64,000 bases of DNA from JBBRYW01 sp038253945. GTDB lineage: Bacteria > Actinomycetota > Thermoleophilia > Gaiellales > Gaiellaceae. This document shows positions 19,100 to 26,665 of the stretch, piece after piece. The position numbers were made by a program, and so were the translations under genes. The stretch is taken from positions 1-64,000 of the forward strand of contig JBBSGR010000012.1 of the NCBI GenBank assembly GCA_038253945.1, in the 5' to 3' direction. The notes under the pieces were generated by a model that was not told the origin of the DNA, ran no database searches, and saw only the letters and a program-made list of their open reading frames with translations. Within the stretch, counting starts at the first letter, position 1; the number at the start of each line of letters is the position of its first letter.

Positions 19100-19620
19100 G
19101 ATTTGCAGCCGGACGCGCGCGTCGACGGCGACGCAGCCGGCGGCGAGACCAAGGACGGGGTTCAGGTCCAGCTCTGCGACTTCCGGGTTCTCCTCGGCGA
19201 GGCGCGCCAGACGATGGACGAGGTCGGTCAAGGCCGCGGCGTCGGCGGGCGGGCCGCCGCGGAAGCCCTCGACGAGCCGGCCGGCCTTGCCGCCGCGGAC
19301 CAGCTCGTCGGCGTCGACGTCGGTCAGGGGCGCGACGGCGAAGCGGGCATCGCCGATCAGCTCGGCGAGGACGCCGCCGGGCCCGAAGGCGACCAGCGGG
19401 CCGAAGACCGGGTCCTGGAGACCCCGGCCAGGAGCGGCGCTCCGATGCGCCTTGCGGCGATGCGCACTTCCTCCGCTGTTGTGAGGCGAAGCGCAACGCC
19501 CCCGCTCTCGGTTTTGTGGGCGCCAGGCGCGGCGGTTTTGACGACCGCAGGGAAGCCGAGCTCGCGGGCGGCTGCGACGGCCGCCTCGGCGGAGAACGCG
19601 TGCGTGGTGCGCCGTGGACT
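19100..19620 (-). pseudogene. ATP-grasp domain of an ADP-forming acyl-CoA ligase/acetyltransferase, frameshifted
   Basis: Reads AVAAARELGFPAVVKTAAPG, the ATP-grasp opening with its Lys, then shifts frame near 19430 and gives DPVFGPLVAFGPGGVLAELI and ENPEVAELDLNPVLG with conserved Glu and Asn metal ligands. This is the beta-type domain of acetate-CoA ligases and Pat-like acetyltransferases. The CoA-binding part is absent. Confidence 0.75.
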
Positions 19621-19764
19621 GGTCGCTCACGTGAGGCGGGCGGCCTGCGTTTTTGACGAGAGCAGCGCTCACCCCGCGCCGGCTACGCCCGAGTTTTTGT
19701 CATTCGTGACAATGACAATATCTCCCCCCAGGAGCACGAAGCCGCTGAGCCGATAGGCGGCAAG

Positions 19765-20397
19765 ATGGGAAATGGTCACTTCTCCCGCGGCTTCTCCTCG
19801 GATGCGAACCTGCGCTACTTGACCCGCGGCGGCGGCCACTGGATCGCCGGCGAGCGCAAGGCGAAGACGGCTAAGGCTCGCGCCGCGCACACGCGCGCCG
19901 AGTGCGCGCTGCGCGACCACCCGACGCTGTCGCGCTACCTCCGCCAGACGGCAACCGGTCGGCTGCTGGTCGACCGCCGCAAGCTCGCGGCCGAGGAGCG
20001 CCTCGACGGCAAGTACCTGCTCTCCTCCTCCGACCCCGACCTCTCCGCCGAGGAGATCGCGCTCGGCTACAAGAACCTGCGCGAGGCCGAACGCTCCTTC
20101 CGCGACCTGAAGACGACGCTCGAGCTGCGGCCCGTCTTCCACCGGCTCGAGCAGCGCATCCGCGCCCACGTCGTCGTCTGCTGGCTCGCCCTGCTCCTGA
20201 TCCGGATCGCCGAGCGGCAGAGCGGCCAGAGCTGGCGGCGGATCGCCACCGAGCTGCAGCGGCTGCACCTCGGCACGCTCGAAGGCGCCGCCGGCGCCGT
20301 CCAGCAGACCACACAGCCAACCGACGCTCAGCGCGCGATCCTCGCCGCGCTCGACGTCGAGCTGCCGCCCCGCATCACCGCGCTCGAACCCGCCTGA
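19765..20397 (+). pseudogene. IS1634-family transposase, C-terminal part
   Basis: About 210 codons open with RGFSSDANLRYLTRGGGHWIAGER and include DGKYLLSSSDPDLSAEEIA, LGYKNLREAERSFRDLKTTL (the YREK-like motif of IS4/IS1634 enzymes) and VCWLALLLIRIAER. Full transposases have about 450-550 residues, so the N-terminal half with the first two catalytic Asp is missing. The ATG at 19765 is only the first Met after the truncation point. Confidence 0.8.
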
Positions 20398-20577
20398 GCG
20401 GCCTCCACAGCGGTCGCCGGCGTAGGCACACGGCACTCGACCCTCCCAACGGCAAAAAACCGACCCTCCCTCGCGATTGCGGCTCGGAACACAGTTTTGG
20501 CACCCCACACGCTGCCCCCTTCTCGCGTTGTTTGATGCTTCCCGCGGCTTTGTCTTTTCTCAACAGCCTGCTCGTCA

Positions 20578-21135
20578 CTAGGCGGCGAGGGCCTCGTTCA
20601 GCCGCTGCAGGGCGAGGGACGTACGTGACTTGATCGTGCCGAGGGGAGTCTGCAGGTGCTCGGCGATTTCGATCTGGGTCAACCCGGCGAAGTACGCGAG
20701 TTCGAGCACCTCTCGATCCCGCGCCGAGAGACGGTCGAGACCAGCGCGGATCCACGCCCGGGTCGGCATGCCGTTGATGCCTTCATCCTCGGCCACCGGC
20801 CCGGCGAGCGTCTCGAGCTCGAGCGAGGCGGCGGAGTGTCGCTGCTGAAGGCGAACGTGATCGACCGCCCGCCGGTGAACGAAGGTGAGCAGCCAGGAAG
20901 CAGGCTTGGCCCACGCGGCGCGGTAGCTGCCGGCTTGCCGCCAGGCAGCCAGGAACGCCTCCTGGACTGCATCCTCGGCGAGGGCTCGGTCGCGGAGGAC
21001 TCGGATGGCGAGCCCCAGGGCCGTCTTGGCGTGGCGCCCGTAGAACTCCCGGAAGGCGCCCTCGTCGCCACCCGCCATCAGCGCGAGCAGGTGTTGGTCG
21101 CGAGCGACGGAGGGTGAGACGTCGAAGAGAGCCAT
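20578..21135 (-). CDS. ECF-type RNA polymerase sigma factor
   Basis: About 185 residues. Region 2 reads GAFREFYGRHAKTALGLAIRVLRDRALAEDAVQEAFLAAWRQ and region 4 DREVLELAYFAGLTQIEIAEHLQTPLGTIKSRTSLAL, both complete. The start is uncertain: ATG at 21135 gives a normal N-terminus, while an in-frame extension upstream adds a cysteine-rich leader (CNACPRPC). It is divergent from a second ECF gene only about 190 bases away. Confidence 0.88.
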   Translation of the reverse strand: MALFDVSPSVARDQHLLALMAGGDEGAFREFYGRHAKTALGLAIRVLRDRALAEDAVQEAFLAAWRQAGSYRAAWAKPASWLLTFVHRRAVDHVRLQQRHSAASLELETLAGPVAEDEGINGMPTRAWIRAGLDRLSARDREVLELAYFAGLTQIEIAEHLQTPLGTIKSRTSLALQRLNEALAA

Positions 21136-21328
21136 ACCTTGGTAGAGACACGGGCGAGGGCAGGCGTTACACGCGCGGACAACCGGGAAAGATTCGTTTG
21201 CCACGTCTTCCTCCGAACCCTCAGACGACCGAAGCGCCACCGCGATCGATCAGCGCGAGCTCCTGGCGCAGCTGCGGGCCGGCGATGAGGCCGCTTTCCG
21301 TCAGCTGCTCGAAGCCCTCGGGCCGGGG

Positions 21329-21856
21329 ATGCTCCGCCTCGCCGGGCTCTACGCGCCGGACAGGCAAGTGGCCGCTGAGATCGTGCAGGAGACCTGGATC
21401 GCGGTGCTGGGCGGGCTCGAGGGCTTTGCGGGTCGCTCCTCGCTCCGCACCTGGGTCTTCACGATCCTGGGAAACTGCGCGCGCCGCCGGGCAAAGATGG
21501 AGGCGCGCAGTGCCCCGCTGTCGTCGCTCGGCGCCCCTCCCGGAGATGAGAACGAACTGAATTGCTTCTTCGCCACGAATCACCCGCGATGGGCCTCTTG
21601 CTGGAGCACGATCAATACCCGCTGGGAGGCGCTTCCGGAGGAGGCGCTGACGACCCAAGAAGCCGAGAGTGCGATCATGGAGAAGCTGAAGTCGCTCCCT
21701 CCAAACCAAGCTGTAGTAATCACGCTACGAGACCTCGAAGGCTTGAGCTCGGACGAGGTCTGCTTGCTGCTCGGGCTGTCTCCCGCCAACCAGCGCGTCC
21801 TGCTGCATCGCGCGCGCCTGGCGCTTCGACGCACGCTTCAAGCGGTGCTCGACTGA
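21329..21856 (+). CDS. Second ECF sigma factor, start codon unclear
   Basis: From the ATG at 21329: MLRLAGLYAPDRQVAAEIVQETWIAVL (region 2) and ALPEEALTTQEAESAIMEKLKSLPPNQAVVITL (region 4, helix-turn-helix after it). But the same frame continues upstream with LLAQLRAGDEAAFRQLLEAL, a normal start of region 2, back to a TAG near 21137 without any ATG, GTG or TTG. So the true start is non-canonical, or an indel separates it. The anti-sigma gene follows 18 bases later. Confidence 0.8.
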   Translation: MLRLAGLYAPDRQVAAEIVQETWIAVLGGLEGFAGRSSLRTWVFTILGNCARRRAKMEARSAPLSSLGAPPGDENELNCFFATNHPRWASCWSTINTRWEALPEEALTTQEAESAIMEKLKSLPPNQAVVITLRDLEGLSSDEVCLLLGLSPANQRVLLHRARLALRRTLQAVLD

Positions 21857-21874
21857 TAAGCAAAGCCGATCCTG

Positions 21875-22114
21875 ATGTTCACCTGTAGACAGATCTACGA
21901 CCTAGTCACCGAGTACGACGAGGGATCGCTGGATACCAGCCAGCGACGGCAGTTCGAGGCGCACGTCGTGATCTGCCCTCCCTGTCGGGGCTTCCTCAGC
22001 CAGCTGCGAGCTACTCGAGACCGCCTGGGACAGGACTCGCCGCCGGAGTTTCCCGCCGAGCTCGCAGATTCGATTGTCAGCGCCTTCCAGGTATGGAGAG
22101 AGCAGCGGGGATGA
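21875..22114 (+). CDS. Small zinc-finger anti-sigma factor
   Basis: 79 residues: MFTCRQIYDLVTEYDEGSLD, then FEAHVVICPPCRGFLSQL, the H-x3-C-x2-C zinc motif of ZAS anti-sigma proteins. No membrane segment, so it is a soluble inhibitor. The position directly after the ECF gene implies it controls that sigma factor; release would depend on redox or zinc state. The stop overlaps the next gene start. Confidence 0.85.
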   Translation: MFTCRQIYDLVTEYDEGSLDTSQRRQFEAHVVICPPCRGFLSQLRATRDRLGQDSPPEFPAELADSIVSAFQVWREQRG

Positions 22115-22821
22115 TCGCCTACAAGTTCCTTTCCTCGGGCGCAATCGGACTGTTCAGCCGGCACGCGTGGCCGACACCGACCGCCGAGGCCCCCGGCGAG
22201 TGGGTGCGGGTCGATGGCGAGATCCAGCAGTGCCGGAACGGCGTCCATGCGTGCGCTGAGGCGCGGCTCGTTGAGTGGCTCGACGACGAACTTTGGCAGA
22301 TCGAGCTCGATGGTGCCGTAGTCGAAGCCGACGGAGAACTGATCGCGCCGGCGGGCCGGCTGATCCGCCGGCTCGACCGTTGGAACGACGAGTGCGCCCG
22401 AGCGTTTGTCGGCGACTGCGTCGACACCACGGTCGCGCTTGCTGTCAAATCGCTCGCCCGGTCAGGCCGCGAGATCGAGGCTGAGGCGCTTACCGCGCCC
22501 CGTTCCCGAGCGAACACGGAGCGGACGGTGCTCCAGCTCGTGCGGACGCTCGAGGACGAGCAGACGAGCCCCATCCTCTTCTTGGCCGACGTGGCTCGGC
22601 TCGAGCGTGGCGGGCGGCCCGAGCTCGTCGAAGAGGCGCCGGGCGCAGACGTTGGTGGCCCAACGCCCGCCGCACTGGCGGCGAATCTCGGCTTCGTCTG
22701 CGCGCACATCGCCGCCCAGCTTGCCGAGCAGGAGAGCGCCGGAGCCTATGACGAGTCGTTCGTGCGCGAGAGGCTCCGGCAGTCGACCTGGCTCGCCGAG
22801 AAGCTACAGCTCGAGCGCTGA
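22111..22821 (+). CDS. Conserved-looking protein of unknown function in the sigma/anti-sigma operon
   Basis: 236 residues from ATG 22111, which overlaps the anti-sigma stop (ATGA). The N-terminal 110 residues (IAYKFLSSGAIGLFSRHAWP, QQCRNGVHACAEARLVEWLDDELWQIEL) form a beta-rich domain with a Cys-x4-His-x-Cys motif. The C-terminal half is helical, with a chain of Leu/Ala-rich segments. I do not recognise a catalytic family. Co-translation with the sigma/anti-sigma pair suggests it is part of the same response. Confidence 0.65.
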   Translation: MIAYKFLSSGAIGLFSRHAWPTPTAEAPGEWVRVDGEIQQCRNGVHACAEARLVEWLDDELWQIELDGAVVEADGELIAPAGRLIRRLDRWNDECARAFVGDCVDTTVALAVKSLARSGREIEAEALTAPRSRANTERTVLQLVRTLEDEQTSPILFLADVARLERGGRPELVEEAPGADVGGPTPAALAANLGFVCAHIAAQLAEQESAGAYDESFVRERLRQSTWLAEKLQLER

Positions 22822-22887
22822 TCGGCGACGTCTTCGCGGCGACCACCTGGAGGCGGGCGCGGCGGCTGTTGTGAATGTTCTCGGCTG

Positions 22888-23108
22888 GGTCTCATAACAC
22901 CTCGGCAGAGCCGGTCACGATCCCTCGCTCACAGATGACATCTACGGCAATCTGAACGAGAAGGGCATCTGCTTGGTTGGCGCCACACTGGCGGCCAGCG
23001 GCGGCACCTACAGCTGTAGCTTCTTGGGCAACTCCACCGGCGTCGCCGGAAGCACCCAGACCGACACGGTCACGGCCGTCGCGGTGAACAGCACGGGCTC
23101 GACTGCGA
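22888..23108 (+). pseudogene. Fragment of a DUF11-like repeat surface protein
   Basis: Reads NTSAEPVTI, shifts one base, then SLTDDIYGNLNEKGICLVGA, GGTYSCSFLGN and STQTDTVTAVAVNSTGSTAT: one full immunoglobulin-like repeat of the kind found in cell-surface proteins. Both ends are missing; the right end joins directly to intron reverse transcriptase sequence. Confidence 0.65.
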
Positions 23109-23268
23109 CCGACAAAGTCCGAGAACTGCAACGAGCGCTCTACCGGGCGGCCAAGGCCGACCCGAAGCGACGCTTCCACGCGCTCTACGACAAGGTCTCC
23201 CGCAGGGACGTCCTGGAGCGGGGCGTGGGGCAGGTATGTGCCAATCGCGGAGCGAGGCTATCGCCTCC
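23109..23268 (+). pseudogene. Group II intron reverse transcriptase, N-terminal fragment
   Basis: KVRELQRALYRAAKADPKRRF, HALYDKVSRRDVLERG and QVCANRGA are characteristic of the first 50 residues of intron-encoded LtrA-type proteins. The expected GVD...T continuation and all catalytic blocks are absent. The fragment is in frame with the preceding surface repeat, suggesting a deletion junction. Confidence 0.7.
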
Positions 23269-23652
23269 AGGAGGACGGCGACGATGCCCTGCAGGTAGTC
23301 CTCGATGAGTCCTTCCGGGGCAGACGCTCGAAGCAGCCTCGATCGCCACGTGAAGATCGGCGCAGCGGACGGTGTCGAAGCCTGCGATCTGCCGAGCGTC
23401 ACGCGGAGATCAGACGCCAGCCGGGAGACTAGGTGTGAGACGTGCGAAGCGCCGGGCTGAGCGGCTGTCTCAACTTCGACGTGCCGGCAGCGGCCGAGAT
23501 GACGTTGACGCTGGCGACGACCATGCCGAAGCGTACGAGGAAGACCGAGATTGAGCGCTTCACGTCCGCGAGACTCCTTTTGAGTTGTATTGCCGTCCAT
23601 TCGGCGACGATTCGGGGATCGATTCGGGGCGTCTTTCGGTTGATTGGCGACC
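23269..23652. other. Gap with one possible small leader-like frame
   Basis: About 380 bases. The only plausible coding signal is a 44-codon minus frame (23429-23563) described separately. The remainder has overlapping non-coding frames. Confidence 0.3.
23429..23563 (-). CDS. Possible 44-residue peptide with a hydrophobic N-terminus
   Basis: GTG at 23563 is preceded at a suitable distance by AAAAGGAG. The product MKRSISVFLVRFGMVVASVN then SAAAGTS resembles an export signal followed by a short tail. It could equally be the surviving start of a truncated secreted protein. Confidence 0.2.
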   Translation of the reverse strand: MKRSISVFLVRFGMVVASVNVISAAAGTSKLRQPLSPALRTSHT

Positions 23653-23838
23653 CTAGATCGCTCCGACGGCTCGCCGTGTCTGAGCCCCGCTCGCCCGCGA
23701 GGAAGTCTCTTCCTCGGCTGCGCGTCGGTCGTTCTCATAGCGTCCGTCCAAGATCGCCCCCCAAATGAGGAGCGCCATCGAAGCCGCGACGAGGAGGGTG
23801 ACGACGCATCCGATGGCGAATAGGCCGATGTTGCTCAT
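23653..23838 (-). CDS. Small single-span membrane protein
   Basis: 61 residues: one membrane segment at about 5-27 (GLFAIGCVVTLLVAASMALL) and a charged Arg/Glu-rich cytoplasmic tail. The ATG overlaps the stop of the preceding small gene (ATGA). Third gene of the operon read away from the carH-like regulator. Function unknown. Confidence 0.65.
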   Translation of the reverse strand: MSNIGLFAIGCVVTLLVAASMALLIWGAILDGRYENDRRAAEEETSSRASGAQTRRAVGAI

Positions 23839-24056
23839 GACCGCTCGCGCCGTGGCAGGACGATGGCGCCGAGCGCCAGGATCGAAGGGACCCATAGCCC
23901 CACGAAGATTCCCTGGAGCTCGCTTCCTCCGAACCAAAGCGAGACCGACAGCAGAAACGAGACCGCGGCCGCGAGCAAGAGGAGCAGCCGAGACCAGCCT
24001 TGCCGCGATCCCGCGACCGCGCCCAGGCTCACTGACCGGTGATGTGACGTTTCCAT
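23835..24056 (-). CDS. Small two-span membrane protein
   Basis: 73 residues: basic N-terminus, spans at about 23-42 (LLLLLAAAVSFLLSVSLWFG) and 48-66 (GIFVGLWVPSILALGAIVL), short basic tail. It starts two bases after the DUF378 gene stop and overlaps the next gene by four bases. Function unknown; placement puts it under the same promoter. Confidence 0.65.
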   Translation of the reverse strand: METSHHRSVSLGAVAGSRQGWSRLLLLLAAAVSFLLSVSLWFGGSELQGIFVGLWVPSILALGAIVLPRRERS

Positions 24057-24058
24057 CG

Positions 24059-24286
24059 CTACGCGGTAGCCGTGGACCAGCGGCGGCGGATGGCCGCCTG
24101 CTGGGCGATCTGGTAGGCCGCGCCGAGGCCGACAAGCCCGTAGACGATCCGCGTGACGGCGTTCGTCTCGCCGAACTCGAGCCCGTAGAGAGCGGCAACC
24201 AGGTCGAACTTCGCGACGGCGACAAGTCCCCAGTTCAGGCCCCCCACCATGACGAGCACGGCTGCAAGCACATCGAGCTTCTTCAT
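24059..24286 (-). CDS. DUF378-family membrane protein
   Basis: 75 residues from ATG 24286 (AAGGAGGATCACAGC directly upstream): MKKLDVLAAVLVMVGGLNWG, AVAKFDLVAALYG and TRIVYGLVGLGAAYQ. The GGLNWGL motif and two spans identify DUF378, a small membrane family without known function. First gene of a three-gene operon whose promoter overlaps the putative CarH operator repeats. Confidence 0.88.
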   Translation of the reverse strand: MKKLDVLAAVLVMVGGLNWGLVAVAKFDLVAALYGLEFGETNAVTRIVYGLVGLGAAYQIAQQAAIRRRWSTATA

Positions 24287-24300
24287 GCTGTGATCCTCCT

Positions 24301-24329
24301 TGTTCAGTGTTTGTTCAGTTAACGTACAG
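24301..24329. promoter_or_regulatory. Operator array 1: three 11-bp-spaced repeats
   Basis: TGTTCA at 24301, TGTTCA at 24312 and CGTACA at 24323 are spaced exactly 11 bases. CarH/LitR proteins bind 11-bp direct repeats of this kind, one MerR-type domain per repeat. The array lies between the DUF378 ribosome site and its -35 region and overlaps the -10 box. Confidence 0.7.
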
Positions 24330-24349
24330 GGAAGCCCGGTCACTGTCAA
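24321..24349 (-). promoter_or_regulatory. Sigma-70 type promoter of the DUF378 operon
   Basis: On the minus strand TTGACA (24349-24344), a 17-base spacer and TACGTT (24326-24321). The -35 hexamer is itself one repeat of operator array 2 and the -10 overlaps the last repeat of array 1, so bound regulator would block RNA polymerase. Confidence 0.65.
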
Positions 24350-24371
24350 GTCTTTGTCAAACCTCTGTACA
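24344..24371. promoter_or_regulatory. Operator array 2: three 11-bp-spaced repeats before the regulator gene
   Basis: TGTCAA at 24344, TGTCAA at 24355 and TGTACA at 24366, again exactly 11 bases apart. TACACT at 24368-24373 could serve as -10 for the regulator gene, nine bases before its ATG, implying autoregulation and a nearly leaderless mRNA. Confidence 0.7.
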
Positions 24372-24382
24372 CTGATCTACCG

Positions 24383-25225
24383 ATGCCCGCTACAGATATC
24401 CGCATCGGCGAGCTCGCGCGGCGGACAGGCGTCAGCCCCGAGCTCCTCCGCGCCTGGGAGCGCCGTTACGGCCTGCCCCGGCCCGAGCGGTCAGCGGGTG
24501 GCTACCGGCTATATTCGGCCGAGGACGAACGGCGCGTCGGCACGATGACCGGCGCGCTGGGGCGGGGCATCTCTGCCGCGGAGGCGGCGAAGCTCGCGCT
24601 TGGCGACGCGGGGGACCTACCCTCCGCCGGGACGCTCGTTGAGGCGCTCGTCGCCTTCGACGACGTCGGAGCGCACGCGGCACTCGACCGACTGCTGTCG
24701 TCGCTCACGCTCGAGAGCGTCCTGCGCGACTCGGTCCTCCCGGCGCTCCGCGATCTGGGCGAGCGCTGGCAGCGTGGCGAGATCACAATCGCGCAGGAAC
24801 ACTTTGCGAGCAACCTGCTGCGCGGCCGCGTGCTCGGCCTGGCGCGCGGCTGGGATCGAGGCTCAGGCGCGCGCGCGCTCCTCGCCTGCCCAGCGGGCGA
24901 ACAGCATGACCTCTCCCTGATCGTGTTCGGGCTCGCCCTGCGCGAGCACGGCTGGCGCGTCACCTACCTCGGTGCGGACACGCCGGTTGCCACGATCGCG
25001 GAGACGGCGAGGGCGCTTCGCCCCGACCTCGTCGTCATGGCGGCTGTCGATCCATTGCGTTTCAGCGCGTGTGTCGAGGAGCTACGCGATGTGTCCGCAC
25101 AGTTTCCCCTTGCGGTCGCCGGCGCAGGCGCGGGCAAGGAACTTGCGGCGCAGATCGGCGCCACCTACCTTCACGACGGCCCAGTCGAGGCCGCAGCGGC
25201 CATCGCGGCACCAGAGCGGCCTTGA
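24383..25225 (+). CDS. carH: CarH/LitR-type B12-dependent, probably light-sensing MerR regulator
   Basis: 280 residues. Residues 5-72 are a MerR DNA-binding domain (IRIGELARRTGVSPELLRAW, GGYRLYSAEDERR). Residues about 85-155 form the helical B12-cap with W129-x9-E139-H140, the W-x9-EH signature of light-sensing CarH proteins. Residues about 160-275 are the Rossmann-like cobalamin domain with the cobalt-ligand His at 175 (GEQHDLSLIVFGLALREHGW). In the known family the AdoCbl-bound tetramer represses in the dark and light breaks it up. Two operator-like arrays lie just upstream and a photolyase is nearby, both fitting that role. Function is inferred from the motif and context. Confidence 0.88.
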   Translation: MPATDIRIGELARRTGVSPELLRAWERRYGLPRPERSAGGYRLYSAEDERRVGTMTGALGRGISAAEAAKLALGDAGDLPSAGTLVEALVAFDDVGAHAALDRLLSSLTLESVLRDSVLPALRDLGERWQRGEITIAQEHFASNLLRGRVLGLARGWDRGSGARALLACPAGEQHDLSLIVFGLALREHGWRVTYLGADTPVATIAETARALRPDLVVMAAVDPLRFSACVEELRDVSAQFPLAVAGAGAGKELAAQIGATYLHDGPVEAAAAIAAPERP

Positions 25226-25277
25226 TGATGCGGGTCGCCGACTACCGGCCGACGCACTCGAGGCACCCACCGCTTGG

Positions 25278-26147
25278 TCAGTTCTCGATCCCACGACGGG
25301 CTGCTTCGTCGAACGGGGTGAGCTGGAACGGAAGCAGCTTCCGCAGCCGCTCCTCGCGCGCGACAGTCGGGCTGCGGAGACCGTCGACCAGCGGGCGAGC
25401 GACGGAGGCGTTGACGGGCGTGACGAGTTCGAGCCATAGCGCCGACAGCGCCGGCGTGAGGACGGGCACCTCGATGATGCGGGGCCGCCGACCCAGCAGA
25501 GCCGCGATCCGCTCGATCATTTGTCTATAGGTCATCACCTCGGGCCCACCGGCGTCGAAGGCCTCGCCGCTGGCGGCCTCGCTGCCGGCCACTCCGGCGA
25601 GATAGCGCGCAATGTCGTGGAGTGCGATCGGTTGCGTCGGTGTCGAGACCCAGCTCGGCGTGATCATCACGGGTAGCCTCTTCACCAGACCGAGGATCGT
25701 CTCGAATGCGGCGCTACCCTTCCCGATCACCATCGCTGCGCGCAGTGTCGTCACGGGGACCCCATCAGAGGCGAGGCACTGACCCGTCTCGCGGCGGCTG
25801 CGCAGGTGTGAGGATGCATCGTGTTCCTCTCCGCCGAGCCCGCCCAGGTAGACGATCTGCGCGACGCCTGCGCGAGCAGCCTCTCGGGAAACGTTACGTG
25901 CCGCCTCACGGTCCTGCCGCTCGAAGTCGCGCGCACCGAGCGAGTGGACGAGGTAGTAGACGACGTCCGCTCCCTCGAGTGCGTCCGCCACGCCTACGCC
26001 CGAGATGACGTCGGCCGCGACCGACCGCAGTCCTTCCCCGGTGACGTGCGGGCCGCGCGAGGCTGCGACGACCTCGTGCTCTTCCGCGAGGAGCGGAAGC
26101 AGTGCCCGGCCGACGACCCCCGTCGCTCCGAAGACCGTCACCCTCAC
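25278..26147 (-). CDS. NAD(P)-binding SDR-type (atypical, NmrA-like) protein
   Basis: 289 residues with N-terminal GATGVVGRALLPLL, the glycine-rich nucleotide-binding loop of atypical short-chain dehydrogenases, ADVVYYLVHSLG and TTLRAAMVIGKGSAAFE. The usual YxxxK is not obvious, as in NmrA-like and complex-I-like sugar epimerase relatives. GTG start overlaps the stop of the preceding gene (GTGA). It is the last gene of the photolyase operon; similar proteins often sit near photolyases, but the substrate is unknown. Confidence 0.8.
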   Translation of the reverse strand: MRVTVFGATGVVGRALLPLLAEEHEVVAASRGPHVTGEGLRSVAADVISGVGVADALEGADVVYYLVHSLGARDFERQDREAARNVSREAARAGVAQIVYLGGLGGEEHDASSHLRSRRETGQCLASDGVPVTTLRAAMVIGKGSAAFETILGLVKRLPVMITPSWVSTPTQPIALHDIARYLAGVAGSEAASGEAFDAGGPEVMTYRQMIERIAALLGRRPRIIEVPVLTPALSALWLELVTPVNASVARPLVDGLRSPTVAREERLRKLLPFQLTPFDEAARRGIEN

Positions 26148-26665
26148 GCGCTATCCCGGACAAGTAGCTCGAAGTAGCGGCGGCTCACGGCGGTGTGGAA
26201 AGGACTCTGGCCCTTCGCGTAAAGAGCGCCCGTCCACCACGGTGCACCGACACGCGCGGCCAGCCGCGGCAGGTATTCCTCAACGGTGACACTGAGTTCG
26301 TACCGGGTGTCGTCGGGGCGCTGTGCGAGCGTGACCGAGCCGCCTGCTCGCAGCGCCAGCAGACCGCCCTCGATTGCGTAGCGGCAGGAGACGATGCCGT
26401 CCGTGTGCTCGAGCTCCGGCCAGCCGAACCGAAGCAGGGTCGCGCCGCCCAGTAGGCGGAGCCGACCACCCCTGCCGGCCCAGCTGGCGCGGACACCACC
26501 GCGGGTGGAGGCGTCGACGGCCCGCCAGTAGGTGATGCCGAGCCAGCGCGCGCCCGTCTCGGACGGCTCGACAGCCCGCGCCGCAAGAAGCACACGCTGA
26601 CGTGACTCAAAGCCGCCCGATTCGAGCACCCGCTCGGTCGACTCCCAACTAGGGAAATCGGTCAC
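26144..26665 (-). CDS. Unrecognised protein between photolyase and SDR genes
   Basis: 173 residues, starting at GTG 26665, which overlaps the photolyase stop (GTGA); a longer frame upstream is antisense noise over the photolyase 3' end. Visible features: WLGITYWRAVDASTRGG, WPELEHTDGIVSCRYAIEGG and a C-terminal PFHTAVSRRYFELLVRD. It appears to be a compact beta-rich domain. I do not know the family. Tight coupling suggests a shared light or DNA-damage role. Confidence 0.6.
   Translation of the reverse strand: MTDFPSWESTERVLESGGFESRQRVLLAARAVEPSETGARWLGITYWRAVDASTRGGVRASWAGRGGRLRLLGGATLLRFGWPELEHTDGIVSCRYAIEGGLLALRAGGSVTLAQRPDDTRYELSVTVEEYLPRLAARVGAPWWTGALYAKGQSPFHTAVSRRYFELLVRDSA

Noticed and set aside
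24301..24371. Possible CRISPR-like or iteron array at the 11-bp repeats
   Set aside because: Units are too short and there are no spacers; the phase and position over promoters fit a regulator operator better.
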